Positions 35,926-47,406 of a DNA stretch of 64,000 nt are shown in pieces. Source of the DNA: Blastomussa wellsi. Its lineage: Eukaryota; Cnidaria; Anthozoa; Scleractinia; Plerogyridae. Both the position numbers and the translations under genes were made by a program. The notes beneath the pieces are model-generated. The model saw nothing but the letters and a program-made list of their open reading frames with translations. It did no database searches and had not been told where the DNA came from. The stretch lies in the NCBI GenBank assembly GCA_947652115.1, contig OX393566.1, positions 20,860,799 to 20,924,798 on the forward strand. The letters run 5' to 3'. Positions within the stretch are counted from its first letter, which is position 1, and each line of letters begins with the position of its first letter.

Positions 35926-36230
35926 TTATGCGTCCTTTCGGACTTCACGAAGATCGGCGATATGCTTGATTATGTTACCAAAAGGATCCTCTCCATAGTG
36001 CTTACGCCACAACCACTCCTTTAGGTAGCTTTCGAAGAGATCTTTATTCCCCACCATGTATTTTCAATGCACTGTGTGTGCGCACCTGTGTCTGGGTCTA
36101 TGAAGTTTAGGCTGTGGTTAACTATGAGGCGACTATAACCCTCGTCATTGAGGCAATCGTAAGCTTTACACATGTCGGTCATCACGCGTGTCCCAGGCAA
36201 TATTTGAGCGCGAATGGTGGAGTATCTCAA
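35926..36230 (-). pseudogene. Merlin / IS1016-type (ISXO2-like) transposase fragment
   Basis: The minus-strand frame contains RDKDTLLRYSTIRAQILPGT, VMTDMCKAYDCLNDEGY, LIVNHSLNFIDPDTGAHTQ and IENTWWGIK. This is the DDE-type core seen in IS1595/ISXO2 and eukaryotic Merlin transposases, with the aspartate of VMTD and the later IENTW region. A one-base shift near 36045 moves the frame to ESYLKEWLWRKHYG and continues to a stop at 35926, and another shift lies upstream of 36235. The piece is therefore dead. It sits within the intron of the helicase gene of the larger transposon. Confidence 0.75.
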
Positions 36231-36713
36231 GAGAGTATCTTTATCCCTGCTCTCTACGAAATAGTATTATTTCAGGCTTCTCGTGGACAACGCGAGCAGG
36301 TTGTGTTCCTTGTACCACTGTATGCACCAGCCGTGTTCTGAGATTATGTAGAACAGCTTGAACAGATTTATGGACGTCAACGACATAACAGTACACAGGA
36401 AACGGGAAACGACGAAAAATTGACGAAGAACGGACGCAACAAGAAAACAGAAGATAACGTAGAAAAATGAAGCAAAATATAGGTTGATAATTTGTGGTTG
36501 CACTACTAGTATATTCGAGAAAATGATCGAGAGGGTGAGAAATGCAAACACTTCCTTTTATTTGGCAAGGGAGCCAATGGAAATGTAATATTCTGTATGT
36601 TTTCATGCTGGAATTATCAAATAAGAGAATAAAGGATTGTAATGCAAATTTCTCTTTGTCTACAAAAGTAACGAAGAAATAAAATTTAATTTTAAACGTC
36701 CATTTTCCAACTG

Positions 36714-36800
36714 AACCTCGTGGTGTAGTGGTATAGATGATGGACTGGTAATCCGACAACTGTATTGAAGGTAGATGAAGGCCGGGGGTTCGAGGCTTGC
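36714..36800 (+). mobile_element. tRNA-like SINE head
   Basis: TGGTGTAGTGG at 36721-36731 fits the pol III A box and GGTTCGAGGCT at 36787-36797 the B box with one mismatch. Between them, gga-ctggtaa-tcc forms a short anticodon-like hairpin with GGT in the anticodon place, and the region before the B box is longer than in normal tRNAs. It is followed by A-rich sequence (gtaaaaaaaaaag). SINE rather than functional tRNA. Confidence 0.55.
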
Positions 36801-38451
36801 TGTGGTAAAAAAAAAAGAAAAAAGAAGAAATATTCGAGGGGAATCTGGACAGAGAAATGCGGAGTAGAAGAGAGGGAAATAAGAGGAAGAAAAAGGGTGA
36901 AAGGGGAAGAGAAAGTGAGAGCAGAGAAGACCATTTTTATTCAAACTGTAAGTAGCAATTAACGATGTATGTATTCAAATCCTTAGGGGATATCTATTGT
37001 TTAATAAGACAATAGAGCGCATGCATAATTAAGCATTCAGCATGCATAATAAATGTATGGGGCTGTGCGGAAATTTTTCCCATTTATTTACTTGACTGTT
37101 TTTCTTTTATAATAGAAGTATCCATGTGCTTTAGTATAGGTTGTAGTGCAATGATTTGTCCCACATAATAATAAACTCGTTTATATTAGTATTTTTGACA
37201 CAAGCTATAAATTATCGCGAAGATTTATTAAACGTGTTTCCGAAAATAATGCCTGCTGTTTAAATTACAGCAGACATGCATGGTCATCCGTGAGACATCA
37301 AAATCACCCTTGTTTTTCTGTTATCTGTTGTTCATGCCTCTTAGTCTAATGGAAAATTATAAGTTGGTATATTTTCGCTTTTTCAATTTTTAATACTAAA
37401 TATTATGCTTAAATTGGCATCTCTTCTCTCAGACCTTTTTTTTGTTCGTTTCTCCAAATGCTTGAATGGTCAATTTCTTTTCTTTGTTTACAAATATGCC
37501 ATTTTTTCACCCTGCAACATTGTAAACTTGCCCTGTATGTAGCATGCCTATCAAAATAATTATTTTGCTTAGGAGAAACCTTGGGGATAAAGATATTGGT
37601 GCAAACATGCAGGGTTAAAAAATTGTGTTTGTTGATTAGTTTTAAAACAATACTCTGTGACATTGTTAATTTGTAATGCTTTACTGTTTCTTTCAGGGGA
37701 ACATCCAACAACAGCAACATGGCGGCTTTTCGAGAGACTTACTCGGAGCTTCATGACTTTCGGTCTCTTGCCCCCTCAGTGAAGATGATTGCTCTAACAG
37801 CTACTGCAACGAGCTTGACAAGAAAAACTATCATGGATGTTCCTTCAAGGCTTCATTAGCCTTCATGGCCAGGTCACGAGACAGGCATTGCTCTGCACAT
37901 GTGTCAGCAGAACAAACATGGGAGGCAGCACTTGCTCTCTCTTGTAATTCCTTTGTCCTTGAGTTTTCATTTGAAATTCTTTCTTTTGCAGCATGAAGTG
38001 GACCGTCAAAGCTTTCTCCCAGTGCATCGAGCTTAGCTAGTACACTCTTGTTGGAACAGGTTATCTTTAGCTTGGATAATCGGTCAAGAGTCCCCTTAAA
38101 TGAACAGGAAAGAGCATGTATTGTGATCAAAATGATCTTTATAGTAGTTAATAAAAGTAACAATTAAAGTATACTGACATAAATAATTCCAGGAAATCAG
38201 TGTTCTCTAAATTAATAATTTTGTGAATTCAGACATAGTGGGGATTTGGGTCTAGGAGGCACCCCTTTCTGGAGACATAATGGTGATTTCAGTTGGATAA
38301 TAATGAATATAAAAGACAGTTTTAGCTGCTTTGTAGTCCTCTTTTGGTTTGTTGTGATATATTTTCTATTGGTAACTCGTGTGCCAAGGAAACTGCATTT
38401 GAAGTTCATAATTTGAGGTGTTCCAGTGATATAGTAAAAATGAGAAATTAG

Positions 38452-38485
38452 TTACCCCCCCCCCCCCCCCCCCAAAAAAAAAAAA
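38452..38485. repeat. poly-C then poly-A homopolymer
   Basis: A C run of about 19 bases followed by about 12 A. Other long C or G runs lie at 12901, 15264, 29300 and 31667; lengths in such runs are unreliable in any assembly. Confidence 0.8.
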
Positions 38486-39089
38486 ACAGAAAACATAGTG
38501 GAAAATTGTTTGTTCTTGGAAAATATATACAGTGCTAATTTATCAGGCCCAGTTTATGGACCACAAATAATAAAATATATTATGCCCCTCTTCCACTCCC
38601 CAATTACAGTAAAATTATTATTTGGAAAAATAATTTCACACGAAAGTCACATCGATTGATCTCATTTTAATAAGGGTTCCAAGCACACTAGCGGTGGCAT
38701 TCATTTGCGAATTCCTCTGCTTCAGTAAAACTGATCCTGCTATGGCCACACTCGGAAACCACTTCTCATCTCGTGACAATCGAACACTGCTACAGGTGAA
38801 CGAGTAGAATATCGGAGCTCTGTGCTTCCACTCTTCGCAAAGCGACTGAAAATCGAACTTAATCAAGTCCTCCTTGCCACATTTTCTCAAAAGAGACGGG
38901 TTTGACCTGGAGCACAAGCCACAGACTTCGCTTGAAACCAACTGTAGAGCACTCTGAAGTATGTGTGTGGTCAACTGTTTGCACTTCACAACAGCCTTCG
39001 CAATTCTTTGAGGTGGCCCGTAAACGAGGGCTTTGCCGATCGCTTCATACTCTGATGGCAAAAACTTGTTCAAAGGTTTGCTTTAAATC

Positions 39090-39870
39090 TTTAAATCTTT
39101 AATAAATATACTCCTAAAAACAGCATGACTATACTAGGAGTTTTAAAAACAAAAAAAATATATATAAATATGTAGATAATAATTATTATAAAATATATGT
39201 ACAAAAGTCATATGAAAATGCAATAAAATTAGCCTATTAAAATTCACGAATTAAAGTAATAAAATAATTACAATTAAAATAAATAAATAAATTATTATTA
39301 TTATAATAGTAATAATCCTACATACTTGAGATTGTGACCTTAAACTCATCTAATGAATTAGGAATTAAAGCTAAAGGTAAGCTGTCCCAGGTTCTTATGG
39401 CTCTAGGGTAAAAAGAATATTTATAAGTATCATTTAGAGTTGCAAGTTGGCAAAATGGTGCACAATTAGGAAGCCTTGAAGCTCTTGTATTACAAACTAC
39501 TTCAGGTGGTAAAGCGATAGCAACAAGCCCTGTGTAGATCTTATAAAACATAAACACTTGATTAGTCAGTCTACGGTATTCCAAGGAGTCCCACCACAGA
39601 GCTTTGATTAATGGAGAGACATGAGTGAAACGCGAATAATCATTGTGAACAAATCTGGCTGCGCGACGTTGGACCATTTCTATCTTGTTGATGTTACACT
39701 GCGTGTGTGGGTTCCATACACAACTGGCATACTCCAGTTTAGGGCGTACAAGTGTAAGATATGCTGTACTCTTGACCTCCGGAGTACAACCAGATAAGAT
39801 TCGTCTGAGAAGACCAAGGGTTGAATTCGCCTTGTTACAAATAATATCACAATGTTTGTTCCAGGACAGA
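39090..39870 (-). mobile_element. LINE fragment inserted in the transposase-like exon
   Basis: The minus-strand frame reads WNKHCDIICNKANSTLGLLR, LSGCTPEVKSTAYLTLVRP and KLEYASCVWNPHTQ, then MVQRRAARFVHNDY, YKIYTGLVAI, and SFYPRAIRTWDSLPLALIP before a stop at 39318. These are the classic last 200 residues of animal non-LTR retrotransposon proteins, just after the reverse transcriptase. A 3' UTR rich in ataaata and a tail of aaagattt units follow to about 39090. It is 5'-truncated and lies exactly inside an otherwise continuous coding exon. Confidence 0.8.
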
Positions 39871-40810
39871 TTTGGTACAGTACTGGAGGGTTATTTTCAC
39901 TACTGGCTCTGTCCTTGTTTTAGAAAGCAAGTCGCCTGCTATTGGAGTTGATGTTAAATGAAGAGACGGCGGCGGAGGTGAGAAAAACAAACCTTCCTTC
40001 GATGGTGTTTGCGGCACGTCTTGTTCATTTACCGAGATGCTTTTTGAGTGGCCTCCGTGTCCTTCCGAGATCAATAATGTAGGAAAATCGTCTGGTTTTT
40101 CCTTAAGGTCAGAAGAAGCAGAAGTGGAAGGGATGTTCACAAATTTCAATGATTTTGCTGCGGTACACGTGCGTTGTTGCCCAGTCAAATGTCCTATCGG
40201 AGCGGTATTCACGTCTGTGTCATCTGAATCTCGGCGAAGTCGTTTAGTTCTGATTACTCCTTTCTTGTAGTCTTCCTTTATCTCGTTTTGAACTGATCGA
40301 AGGTCGGTTTTAATTTTCCCATAACGAATAAACCGCTTGTAACACTTGGTACAGATGAACGGGTCGCTCGACGAAAACACACTAATATCTATTTCCAACG
40401 CGCTTTTGATCAGGCCAGAGATGTCCACTGAGCTCTTGCCAAACACTCGTACTCTCTCAGTAGGAATTAAAGCGATACTACATAGGAAACAGTTGTTTCC
40501 GACAATTTTTTTTGGCGTTTCGTCCATATACACGAAGCAATGATCTGGAATCACTTAGCCAATATGAATAAACGCGGGAAAAATTGTCGCCCAGTGAGAA
40601 GCCTGTTCTAACGCAAGTTCTCATTGGCTTTTTAGTAAACAATAACTAAGCGCCGATTGGCTCTTTTATAATCTCCGCGTGATATTTATGAACAAGGGGA
40701 AAGGAATTCGCCGGTCGATTCAGCAGACGTTCGTTGGGGAGGAATGCGTGACGAGCCTAAAGAACGTCTGCGTAGGAGGCTAGGGTTGGGTTTGCCCCCG
40801 AGTGTTTGAT

Positions 40811-40924
40811 CAATCCCCGATTTCCTCTAAGAGACTTACGCGGAGGGAATCATGGTAGATGTCGTGCGCGTGACAACTACCATGATGCCTTGCGCGCAAT
40901 TCTCATACAGGGAATCGGGGATTG
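40811..40924. repeat. nested inverted repeat
   Basis: Outer arms caatccccgatttcc (40811-40825) and ggaatcggggattg (40911-40924) enclose inner arms atcatggtag (40849-40858) and ctaccatgat (40877-40886). It lies 20 bp outside the right target duplication of the 6.1-kb transposon and is probably a separate MITE. Confidence 0.65.
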
Positions 40925-41939
40925 CCTCGGCAGTGATTAAAAATGTATTTGTTGAGTGTTGAGAAAAGTTTGTCAATAAAGAGCATAAATTATAAAGAAA
41001 AACAGCTGCGCGGCCATAGGCCTCGGCGAAAGCTTTTGCTCTAACGGACTTTTATTCGTTTTGTCGGCGACCAGGATATCATTATATCCGCTGAATAAAA
41101 GTCAGTTTACAATAATAACAAGACGGCCGGAAATACCTTGCATACCTGCACTTGCCTTCCATGCAAACAAAACCTTAGTTAAAAGTTAATCAGTCGCTAA
41201 TTAAAAGTAAATCAATAAATATTTCCAGTGACAACACTGACAGCGGAAAACACCTTGAATGCCTACTCGAGAATTGTATAATATGTTGTGGATGTCACGC
41301 TACAATATGCAAAGACATCCACGAGGATTTTCAGTTCAAACTTTGTAACAAACAGGAAAAAGACATCTCAGTTGTATTGCGTTTGGAAAAACCTCTTGAA
41401 AGAAATCTTTTTCGCTGTGATCCGTTGATTTACGAATATTAGACAGAAAGCAGAATACATATTCAGCAGGACATTCCGGCAGCCCATACCGTGTAAACAA
41501 AACATTTTACCTTATGATTCACATCCAAGTATCACGCTTCAATATAACGCAACAACGGAAAACAATAATGTTGCAACAAAGCCGGTTGATATTAAAGCCA
41601 TGGGGCTTAAACGGGTGCAGTTAAATTAAATGCGTAGTTAAATTTTAATAGCGCAGCTTCAGACGATTTTCCGCTTGTTGTTTAAAAATCATGTCAGTGA
41701 CGTGGGCGTATCTGTTTCTGCCATATATCAGATATACAGTGTGCGTGACAATGCGTGACAGTGAAAACCACCTATAGGTAAAATATAAACTCGAAACCAT
41801 GCAATTAAAAATCTGATAAATTCAAATGTTATAAAATATTAATAGGTAAACAACATCTCCAAGTCTCAGGTCTGTGCGGTACACCATTCGTGAGTTATTT
41901 GCCGAAGCATTTCTCGCAAATTTATAGAGCTCAGTGTGG

Positions 41940-42342
41940 AAACGCCATGTTGGTGCCCAGCTTTTTGGCACCAACATGGCGGCTGGAAATCAAAGAAAAC
42001 ATCTGGCACTGACTTTTGCCATAAAAGCGACTGTTCATTCCTCACGATCTAGTGCATATGCAGATACACATCTTTCCTGATACTTGAACTGTTTAAACTG
42101 CAAAACTTTTGCGAAAAGACCTTTTCTTAGAGCACGACAACTTTGCGAAGGTGCCATCGTGAGGTCACGTACGGCGGAAATCTCGAAAATTCAACATCCT
42201 GTATTTGAAACACAAAGGACACTATCTAGCTGAAAACTTGTGAATATGTGTATTTTTATGATTTCTTTCACGTAGTGGCAATGAAAATTACGCAGGCCAA
42301 GCGAATTTTGGTTTTAAAATTTTATGACGTCACGTGAAAACC
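41940..42342 (-). mobile_element. diverged partial copy of the 27140-27705 element
   Basis: Read on the minus strand it starts ggttttcacgtgacgtcata at 42342, then has ttttcagct near 42240, and ccagatgttttctttgattt with ccagccgccatgttgg near 41990, in the order of the copy at 27140. A 15-bp hairpin (cgccatgttggtgcc at 41943, mirrored at 41967-41981) marks its centre. The far end is not found. Confidence 0.45.
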
Positions 42343-45300
42343 AAGATGGACTCAGCAAAGGATGAACAATTGTCTGGCACGTCCGACTGCAACGCAGGCT
42401 AAACAGAATTAACTTTTAAAATTAACAAGACCCGAAAGACCCGTTGCAGTTAGTTTTTGTTGCCATGCTGGTTGTATTAGATTTGGCAGTTGTGACCATA
42501 TTTGGAAAGTCACGTGACCAGAGAAAATTCGGACAGTTCAGATACATATTTCTCGGATGAAACCAAAGCCAATCGTTAAATCAGATGCAACATCTCTGGT
42601 GAAAAGATGGTATAGTGTCACCAAAAATACATGACGTCATAGATTTTTAACTAACGTGAATCTCAACAAATCAGTACTAATCAAGGAAGTTAGTAGAAGA
42701 TCGTCAATGGAGGGACCAGGAGTGAACTTTATCAGCTAATTACTTACTCGTGGTTAGCTTTCGTAATGCCTCGAGAAAACAGATCTATCTTTTCGTTCAC
42801 TTTCTAAATAAAGCTCGTTGAACGCTCATTTCCTGCAAACCGAGGGAAACTGGTACTGAACTGAAGTCATCCTCTTGTCACGAGTTTCTTTTCCTTCCTT
42901 TCTTTGTCTTCCTTGTGTGAATGTCAGGAGCGCGTTCGAAGGGTGAGTGAATCTTCTGTTTTTCTTGCAGTAAATTAAGGAGTATGTTAAGGAACACTTT
43001 ACGAAAATTAGGAGCTGGCATACTTTTGAACTATTTCGGTATTTCATGTTGTTTTTTATTGCATGTAGTCGTCTTAGTGTCAGTGAACTTTCTAAGTTCC
43101 ACACTTTCGTAGATGGCTTGTCTGCTATCTAATCGGCCGGAAAGTCGTGTTACTAAAATAATGTGGCACATGCATGATTATAGCATTCTTTCGTAACTTA
43201 ACCTTTGCTTCGATCGATCGCATCTCGCTGTTCAGTGCACGAATTTGTTTTGAATTTGAGGGACTTGAATGTTCATCGCCCATTTCAACACGGAAGAATT
43301 TCTCTTTCCTTGCACAAATGACCGCAAAAGAAAAGGTAAATTCTGAGAAATTACGGAGGTCGTGTGCGGTTTTAGGTTTATCTGTTGAAAATATAATAAT
43401 AAATGTACAAGCAAACTACATCTATTTTTTACCCTGCCTAGCTGTTTCACCAACCACTTGAACAGCTGTCGATTGCGATCAACTTGCATTTTCTCCTCAA
43501 ACAATCGTTGCAAACGCCCCATAGACATTTAGGCAAACCTAAAATCGGAACTCCCCATTTATTTATCTGGGTCTTTCTGTGTTCCCTTATGTAAATGTGT
43601 CACACAGTGCACTTCAGAAAACTTCACTGAGTTACATTTGTATGAATTGCTTTTATATGTTCTGTCAGATAATTTACAACTTGAGGAGGCTCAAAAGAGT
43701 TGTCTCAATACTTGTAAAACAATGCAGGACTACAGAAAGGACTACAGTTGTTACGATCATTCAGACAAAGTATGAATAGATTTAGAACTCTGTTATTGGA
43801 TAATACTTTTAGAATGTTTATGCTGTCATAGTGGTTACCATGACAACACCTCAATGGTGACAAAAGAACCCCCAAAATTCAGTTTTTGCCAATTATCTTT
43901 AAAACTAAGTTGGTGAACCTGCCATTTTTATTTCGTTATTTAAAAGCTCGTTTAATTCCAGGGTTTTCAATAAGGGTCGGTAGCCGGCGAAATTCGCTGG
44001 CTTCTTCACATGATTTCGCCGCCTACTTTGAATGAAAATTTGCGTCAAATGAGACAAATGACATAAAACATTTTTCTACAAAACACGATGCTTGGATTGG
44101 CCAACATTTATTTATTACTAATATAATAAACTAATTAATTTCAGGTCCAAAATTGCGACCAATACGGTCGCCAATGCAACAAAAATTTCATCTGTGGCGA
44201 CTGGCGACAAAAAGTTTTTTTTGACGATGCATAATGACCCTTTTCTCAAACATTGTGTCCCTCCAGAACATTGTATTGAAAGAAATTTGCTTCTTAAGCA
44301 TTCAAAATAAGAAGAGGTCATTTCATCCTTTTGCTTTGCTTCAAAAGTTTCTATCGCATCATAAAATTTGCAAGTTTGAAATTGCCCTATAATGGTTTGC
44401 AAACCTTATAATACGTCATGTATGCCTATATATTGTGTCTCTTGCAATACAATTGGACAACTAAAAACTAGGGCACCCTAGTTTAACGGGTCATACATTG
44501 ACAACTTGAGAAAAATATGAACGTGAATGTGCTTAATACTTGTTATAATTATAAATGTATTTGCCTCAGAATGCAAAAATGCATTTTAAGAGATCCAAAT
44601 TTTAAGAATCTCCCAGGAGCACACTCCCGTACACCCCCACCCACCGCCTACTACTGAAGTTTTGCTGCCTACTCCGATTCTTATTGAAAACCCTGTAATT
44701 CTGTATTTTATCTGGCAGTATCAGAAAAATCTGTGTTGTTGAAATTTAGCTATATTAAAAAGGCGTTTTATAAATTACAAGAAATTCCACAACACAGTTT
44801 TTGCCCAAACTTTTTTATTTGAATCAGCGTACTGAATGTTAACCGCATGCAAAAAATCAAGGTAGGTCACCAAGTTAATTTTCATAATAAAAAGAAATTT
44901 ATGTTTTTCGCACGTTTCATTCCGGTTTAGCCGATTTCAGATGTAGCGCATGCATGTTTAATGAGAATTTGGATCCCAAGCTGACACGAACAAACTTTTA
45001 TCACATGGACACTGTTTATTTATCAGAAAGCCAGCAGAAAGCTTAGTGACTTTCGGATACTCTCTGCTACAGTGTGAAAACCATCAAAACCTGCCTATCT
45101 TTCAAGCTGGATACATATGATGAGTTTTCTGACTCAATTGGCTTTAGTGGTGCAACCTCATAACTTAGGCTAGGTAGTTGTCAGTTGCACTCTAAAGATT
45201 TCTGTTTCCCTGTAATTGGACATGTCTCGTCAGACACAACATCTTTGCAAGTACCGCATTTATCTGTGTATTAGTTGACCTCATGTATAAGTCGACCCCC

Positions 45301-47406
45301 TAATTTTTTGGCCAAAAACTGAGTTTTCTTTATTTTGTTGGAAAACTTAATAAATATATTGTATTTCGTAGTGTTATTGTTCAGGTAAGTACTATGGATA
45401 TATGAAACAATCACCGCAAGTTCAATGTGAAGTTTTAATATTCTCGCATATCCGCAATCGTTTTAACAACACACGTACATGTGGGCATTTTGTCCATAAT
45501 GTTTGAAATAGGCTTACAAAATCAAATGTACTAATTCCAGACAAACCCTTCCAACTATGAAAGATGAAAAAGCAGCTTTAGCAGGCAGGCAAAACACCAT
45601 AGAAGGTCAAAAATCTTTGAGAATGCTCGATAAACAGCATTTTAGAAAACATGGCAACCAAGCTACAAAATCGGTCGAGTATTGGTAACTGATGACTGCA
45701 CGTCAAGCAGGGAGTTCAAAGTGAGAAAGATGTTTTTCCTCAGTAGATTTACAGCTTTATTTTGCAGGAAATGTCGGTTCTTTATTCCGAAATTGTGCCA
45801 GGGAGTATCTTCAATACTCAGGTCTGCATAAAGCAGATAAATTTTAAAGCATTTCAACTTGAACTGCTAATTTAGATGCAGACCGCTAAGCGAAGGACTT
45901 CGCATTTTGTATCATTGTTTATCACAGGTAGCCCAAGCTCGATATATGAGCAGCTCTTTATATGTTGACCTTTGTATTGTTATGTGACTCGAGCGACTTT
46001 GAGAGGGTCCAAGGGTATTGATTTTCAACGGGAGCAAGGGACTCTCACCCACCCGGAGTGGAAGCAATTTGAGTCTTAAGCCGGGTCGCTAACCTAACTT
46101 TCGACCGTTTGGGCAACGCGGAGTTTGAACAAAGCCGCTGCCGCCTGCTTAAAACGGGAAAGTTTTTAGGGATTGTCGACGTTTTATTCGGTCTCTGTGA
46201 AAAATCAATGGAAGCAAAGACCATGGATGGAAAAAGTAACTATCGTCCGTGATTTACCCGGAATTCGGAGGCTGCTGGAGCGAATGATGCTGTCTTGACT
46301 GGGTTAGAATGGCTGGGAATTCTGCATGTAAAGGCAGGCTGTGTCAGCCATTCTACCAAGGAAACTCCAGTAGCCAGGGTAAACAGGCCTTGACTGAAAA
46401 ACAGGCCCTGACTGAAAAAATGTCAGGGGTAATACTAAAGTGCTATTATGATCAAATTTTTACACCTTTTTTAAGGGAATCATGCAGTGCTTCATGTAAG
46501 ATTAAAAATGCCATTTTCCATTTTCAAGTCCCGTCTTTTGAATCGAAAGTTTTGTCTCTTGAGACGAGAATCTTGTCTCGCGAGAAACAAGACGGGGGGT
46601 GGTAACTTACCTTTGAGCGGTACTGTACATGTAGCTCCCGAGATATTTAAGTTAAAAAAATTGGTAAAATATGCAAATTGGGAGACTGATGATGTCATGT
46701 CCTCAGCCCAGTTTTATATCAGATAAATAAATAGGGATATTTTGGTCAGTTTTCTGCAGAGACAATTGAAACTTGGCACACTAATAGTTCTACAGGCAAA
46801 ACGCCTATGGTTATAATAAAATCTTGTTCCCATCGCAGCACACTCTTTTGCAGTCCTCTCGAACCTGTTTTCAGTATTTGAGTGATTTTTAGCCCAGAAA
46901 CATTAAACCAGGCCAAAGATCTTACCTACAGTGTAACACATAAATATGCTTGTGAGAACATGCAGATCTGGAGTCGCTGAGAAATATCAATGAAAAAGGA
47001 CTGCCAAAAATGGCCAAAATAGCCTTGAACATTGGGAGGTCTGGGACCCTACATGTTGCCATGTTAACAATTGTTAATCTCATATTGCATAACTCATCTA
47101 GTAGAGTTATGATGCAATGGATCAAACATTTCTGATAGAAACTGGGTGAGACATTTTTTTCTTCATATATTTGATTAAAATTTGGTTGAGTCTATAACAT
47201 CATCACTTAGCTAATTTGCAGAATTTAAAACTTTAATATCTCTGTAACAAAAACATATATTTTAAAACAGTAAGCGACATTTTTCTTCTTATGCAGAGTA
47301 CTTTCTACTTCTTTAAAATTGCTCAGATTGGAGACATGCAAATTTCGTCATAGTAGCACTTTAATACAACACTGAAACAGTGATCTGTTTAATTTGAAGA
47401 CTTCAG
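42343..47406. other. long intergenic stretch upstream of progranulin
   Basis: No coding region can be supported. A segment at 45255-45310 (taccgcatttatctgtgtat, tataagtcgacccc) resembles a widespread short repeat. Around 46304-46597 are small dyads (gaatggctgg / cagccattc; cccgtctt / aagacggg) and a doubled caggccctgactgaaaaa. A donor-like gaagg-gtgagt near 42941 could end a 5' UTR exon of the progranulin gene, without proof. Confidence 0.3.

Larger units (their letters stand above)
34804..37857 (+). pseudogene. RecQ-like SF2 helicase, transposon-borne, decayed
   Basis: Exon 1 is 34804-35270 and exon 2 starts at 37697; the join is GT-AG and in frame through HVIKQW-GTSNNSN. Motifs are those of RecQ helicases: NPYQREAI (Q-motif side), LPTGFEKSLIYQ (Walker A), VVSPLVSLMKDQ (motif Ia), VVYGTPEAW, VDEVHVIKQW (motif II, DEVH) and, in exon 2, FRETYSEL, RSLAPSVKMIALTATAT (motif III). 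Defects: a TGA stop at 34861-34863 directly before NPYQ; the Walker A reads GFEKS where a glycine is expected before Lys; the frame ends at 37857 with no second RecA-like domain. The 2.4-kb intron contains a Merlin relic. It lies 91 bp inside the left TIR, which argues that it belongs to the transposon and is not a host RecQ. Confidence 0.75.
37860..40554 (-). pseudogene. zinc-finger/transposase-like protein of the 6.1-kb transposon, interrupted
   Basis: Read from the right end: the first part (40554 to about 39870, 228 residues) starts at MIPDHCFVYMDETPKK and has a CFLC...CTKCYKRF pair of zinc-binding cysteines, then a Ser/Thr-rich linker. A LINE (39870-39090) cuts the exon. It resumes at about 39071 with SKPLNKFLPSEYEAIGKALV, YGPPQRIAKAV, VCGLCSRSNPSLLRKCGKED and RAPIFYSFTCSS, ending near 38645. 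A later exon (about 38094 down to 37860) holds LDRLSKLKITCSNKSVLAKL. I recall many similar cnidarian proteins (CxxC finger, SLLRKxxKEDL, RAPLFYSVL), often with a DUF6589-type C-terminus absent here. Its place inside the TIRs, opposite the helicase, suggests it is the transposase subunit, which is inference. Confidence 0.6.
34641..40782. mobile_element. 6.1-kb DNA transposon, 73-bp TIRs, 9-bp TSD, helicase plus transposase-like genes
   Basis: Bases 34641-34713 and 40710-40782 are perfect reverse complements over 73 positions; the ends read TAGCCTCCTACGCAGACG. Both sides are flanked by the 9-mer GGGTTGGGT (34632-34640 and 40783-40791), a clean target duplication. Inside, a RecQ-like helicase gene runs inward from the left end and a zinc-finger/transposase-like gene inward from the right end. 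They meet near 37.86 kb, where the second helicase domain and a transposase catalytic domain should be, so the copy seems internally deleted. Later insertions are a Merlin-type relic (35926-36230), a tRNA-like SINE (36714-36800) and a LINE (39090-39870). From memory, the Academ superfamily lineage called AcademH pairs a transposase with an SF2 helicase; the placement here is inference. Confidence 0.85.

Noticed and set aside
36241..36944. Overlapping open frames up to 172 codons on the minus strand
   Set aside because: Low-complexity hydrophobic translation; only the piece at 35926-36230 shows Merlin homology. An upstream Merlin part may exist, but frames are too broken to call.
41752..42342. 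Complete TIR element with ends at 41752 and 42342
   Set aside because: The gtgaaaacc words at both places are in the same orientation, not inverted, so 41752 cannot be the other end of the element.
44118..44402. 94-codon minus-strand open frame
   Set aside because: No recognisable domain, no splice context, and surrounded by repeat-like DNA; not enough support for a gene.
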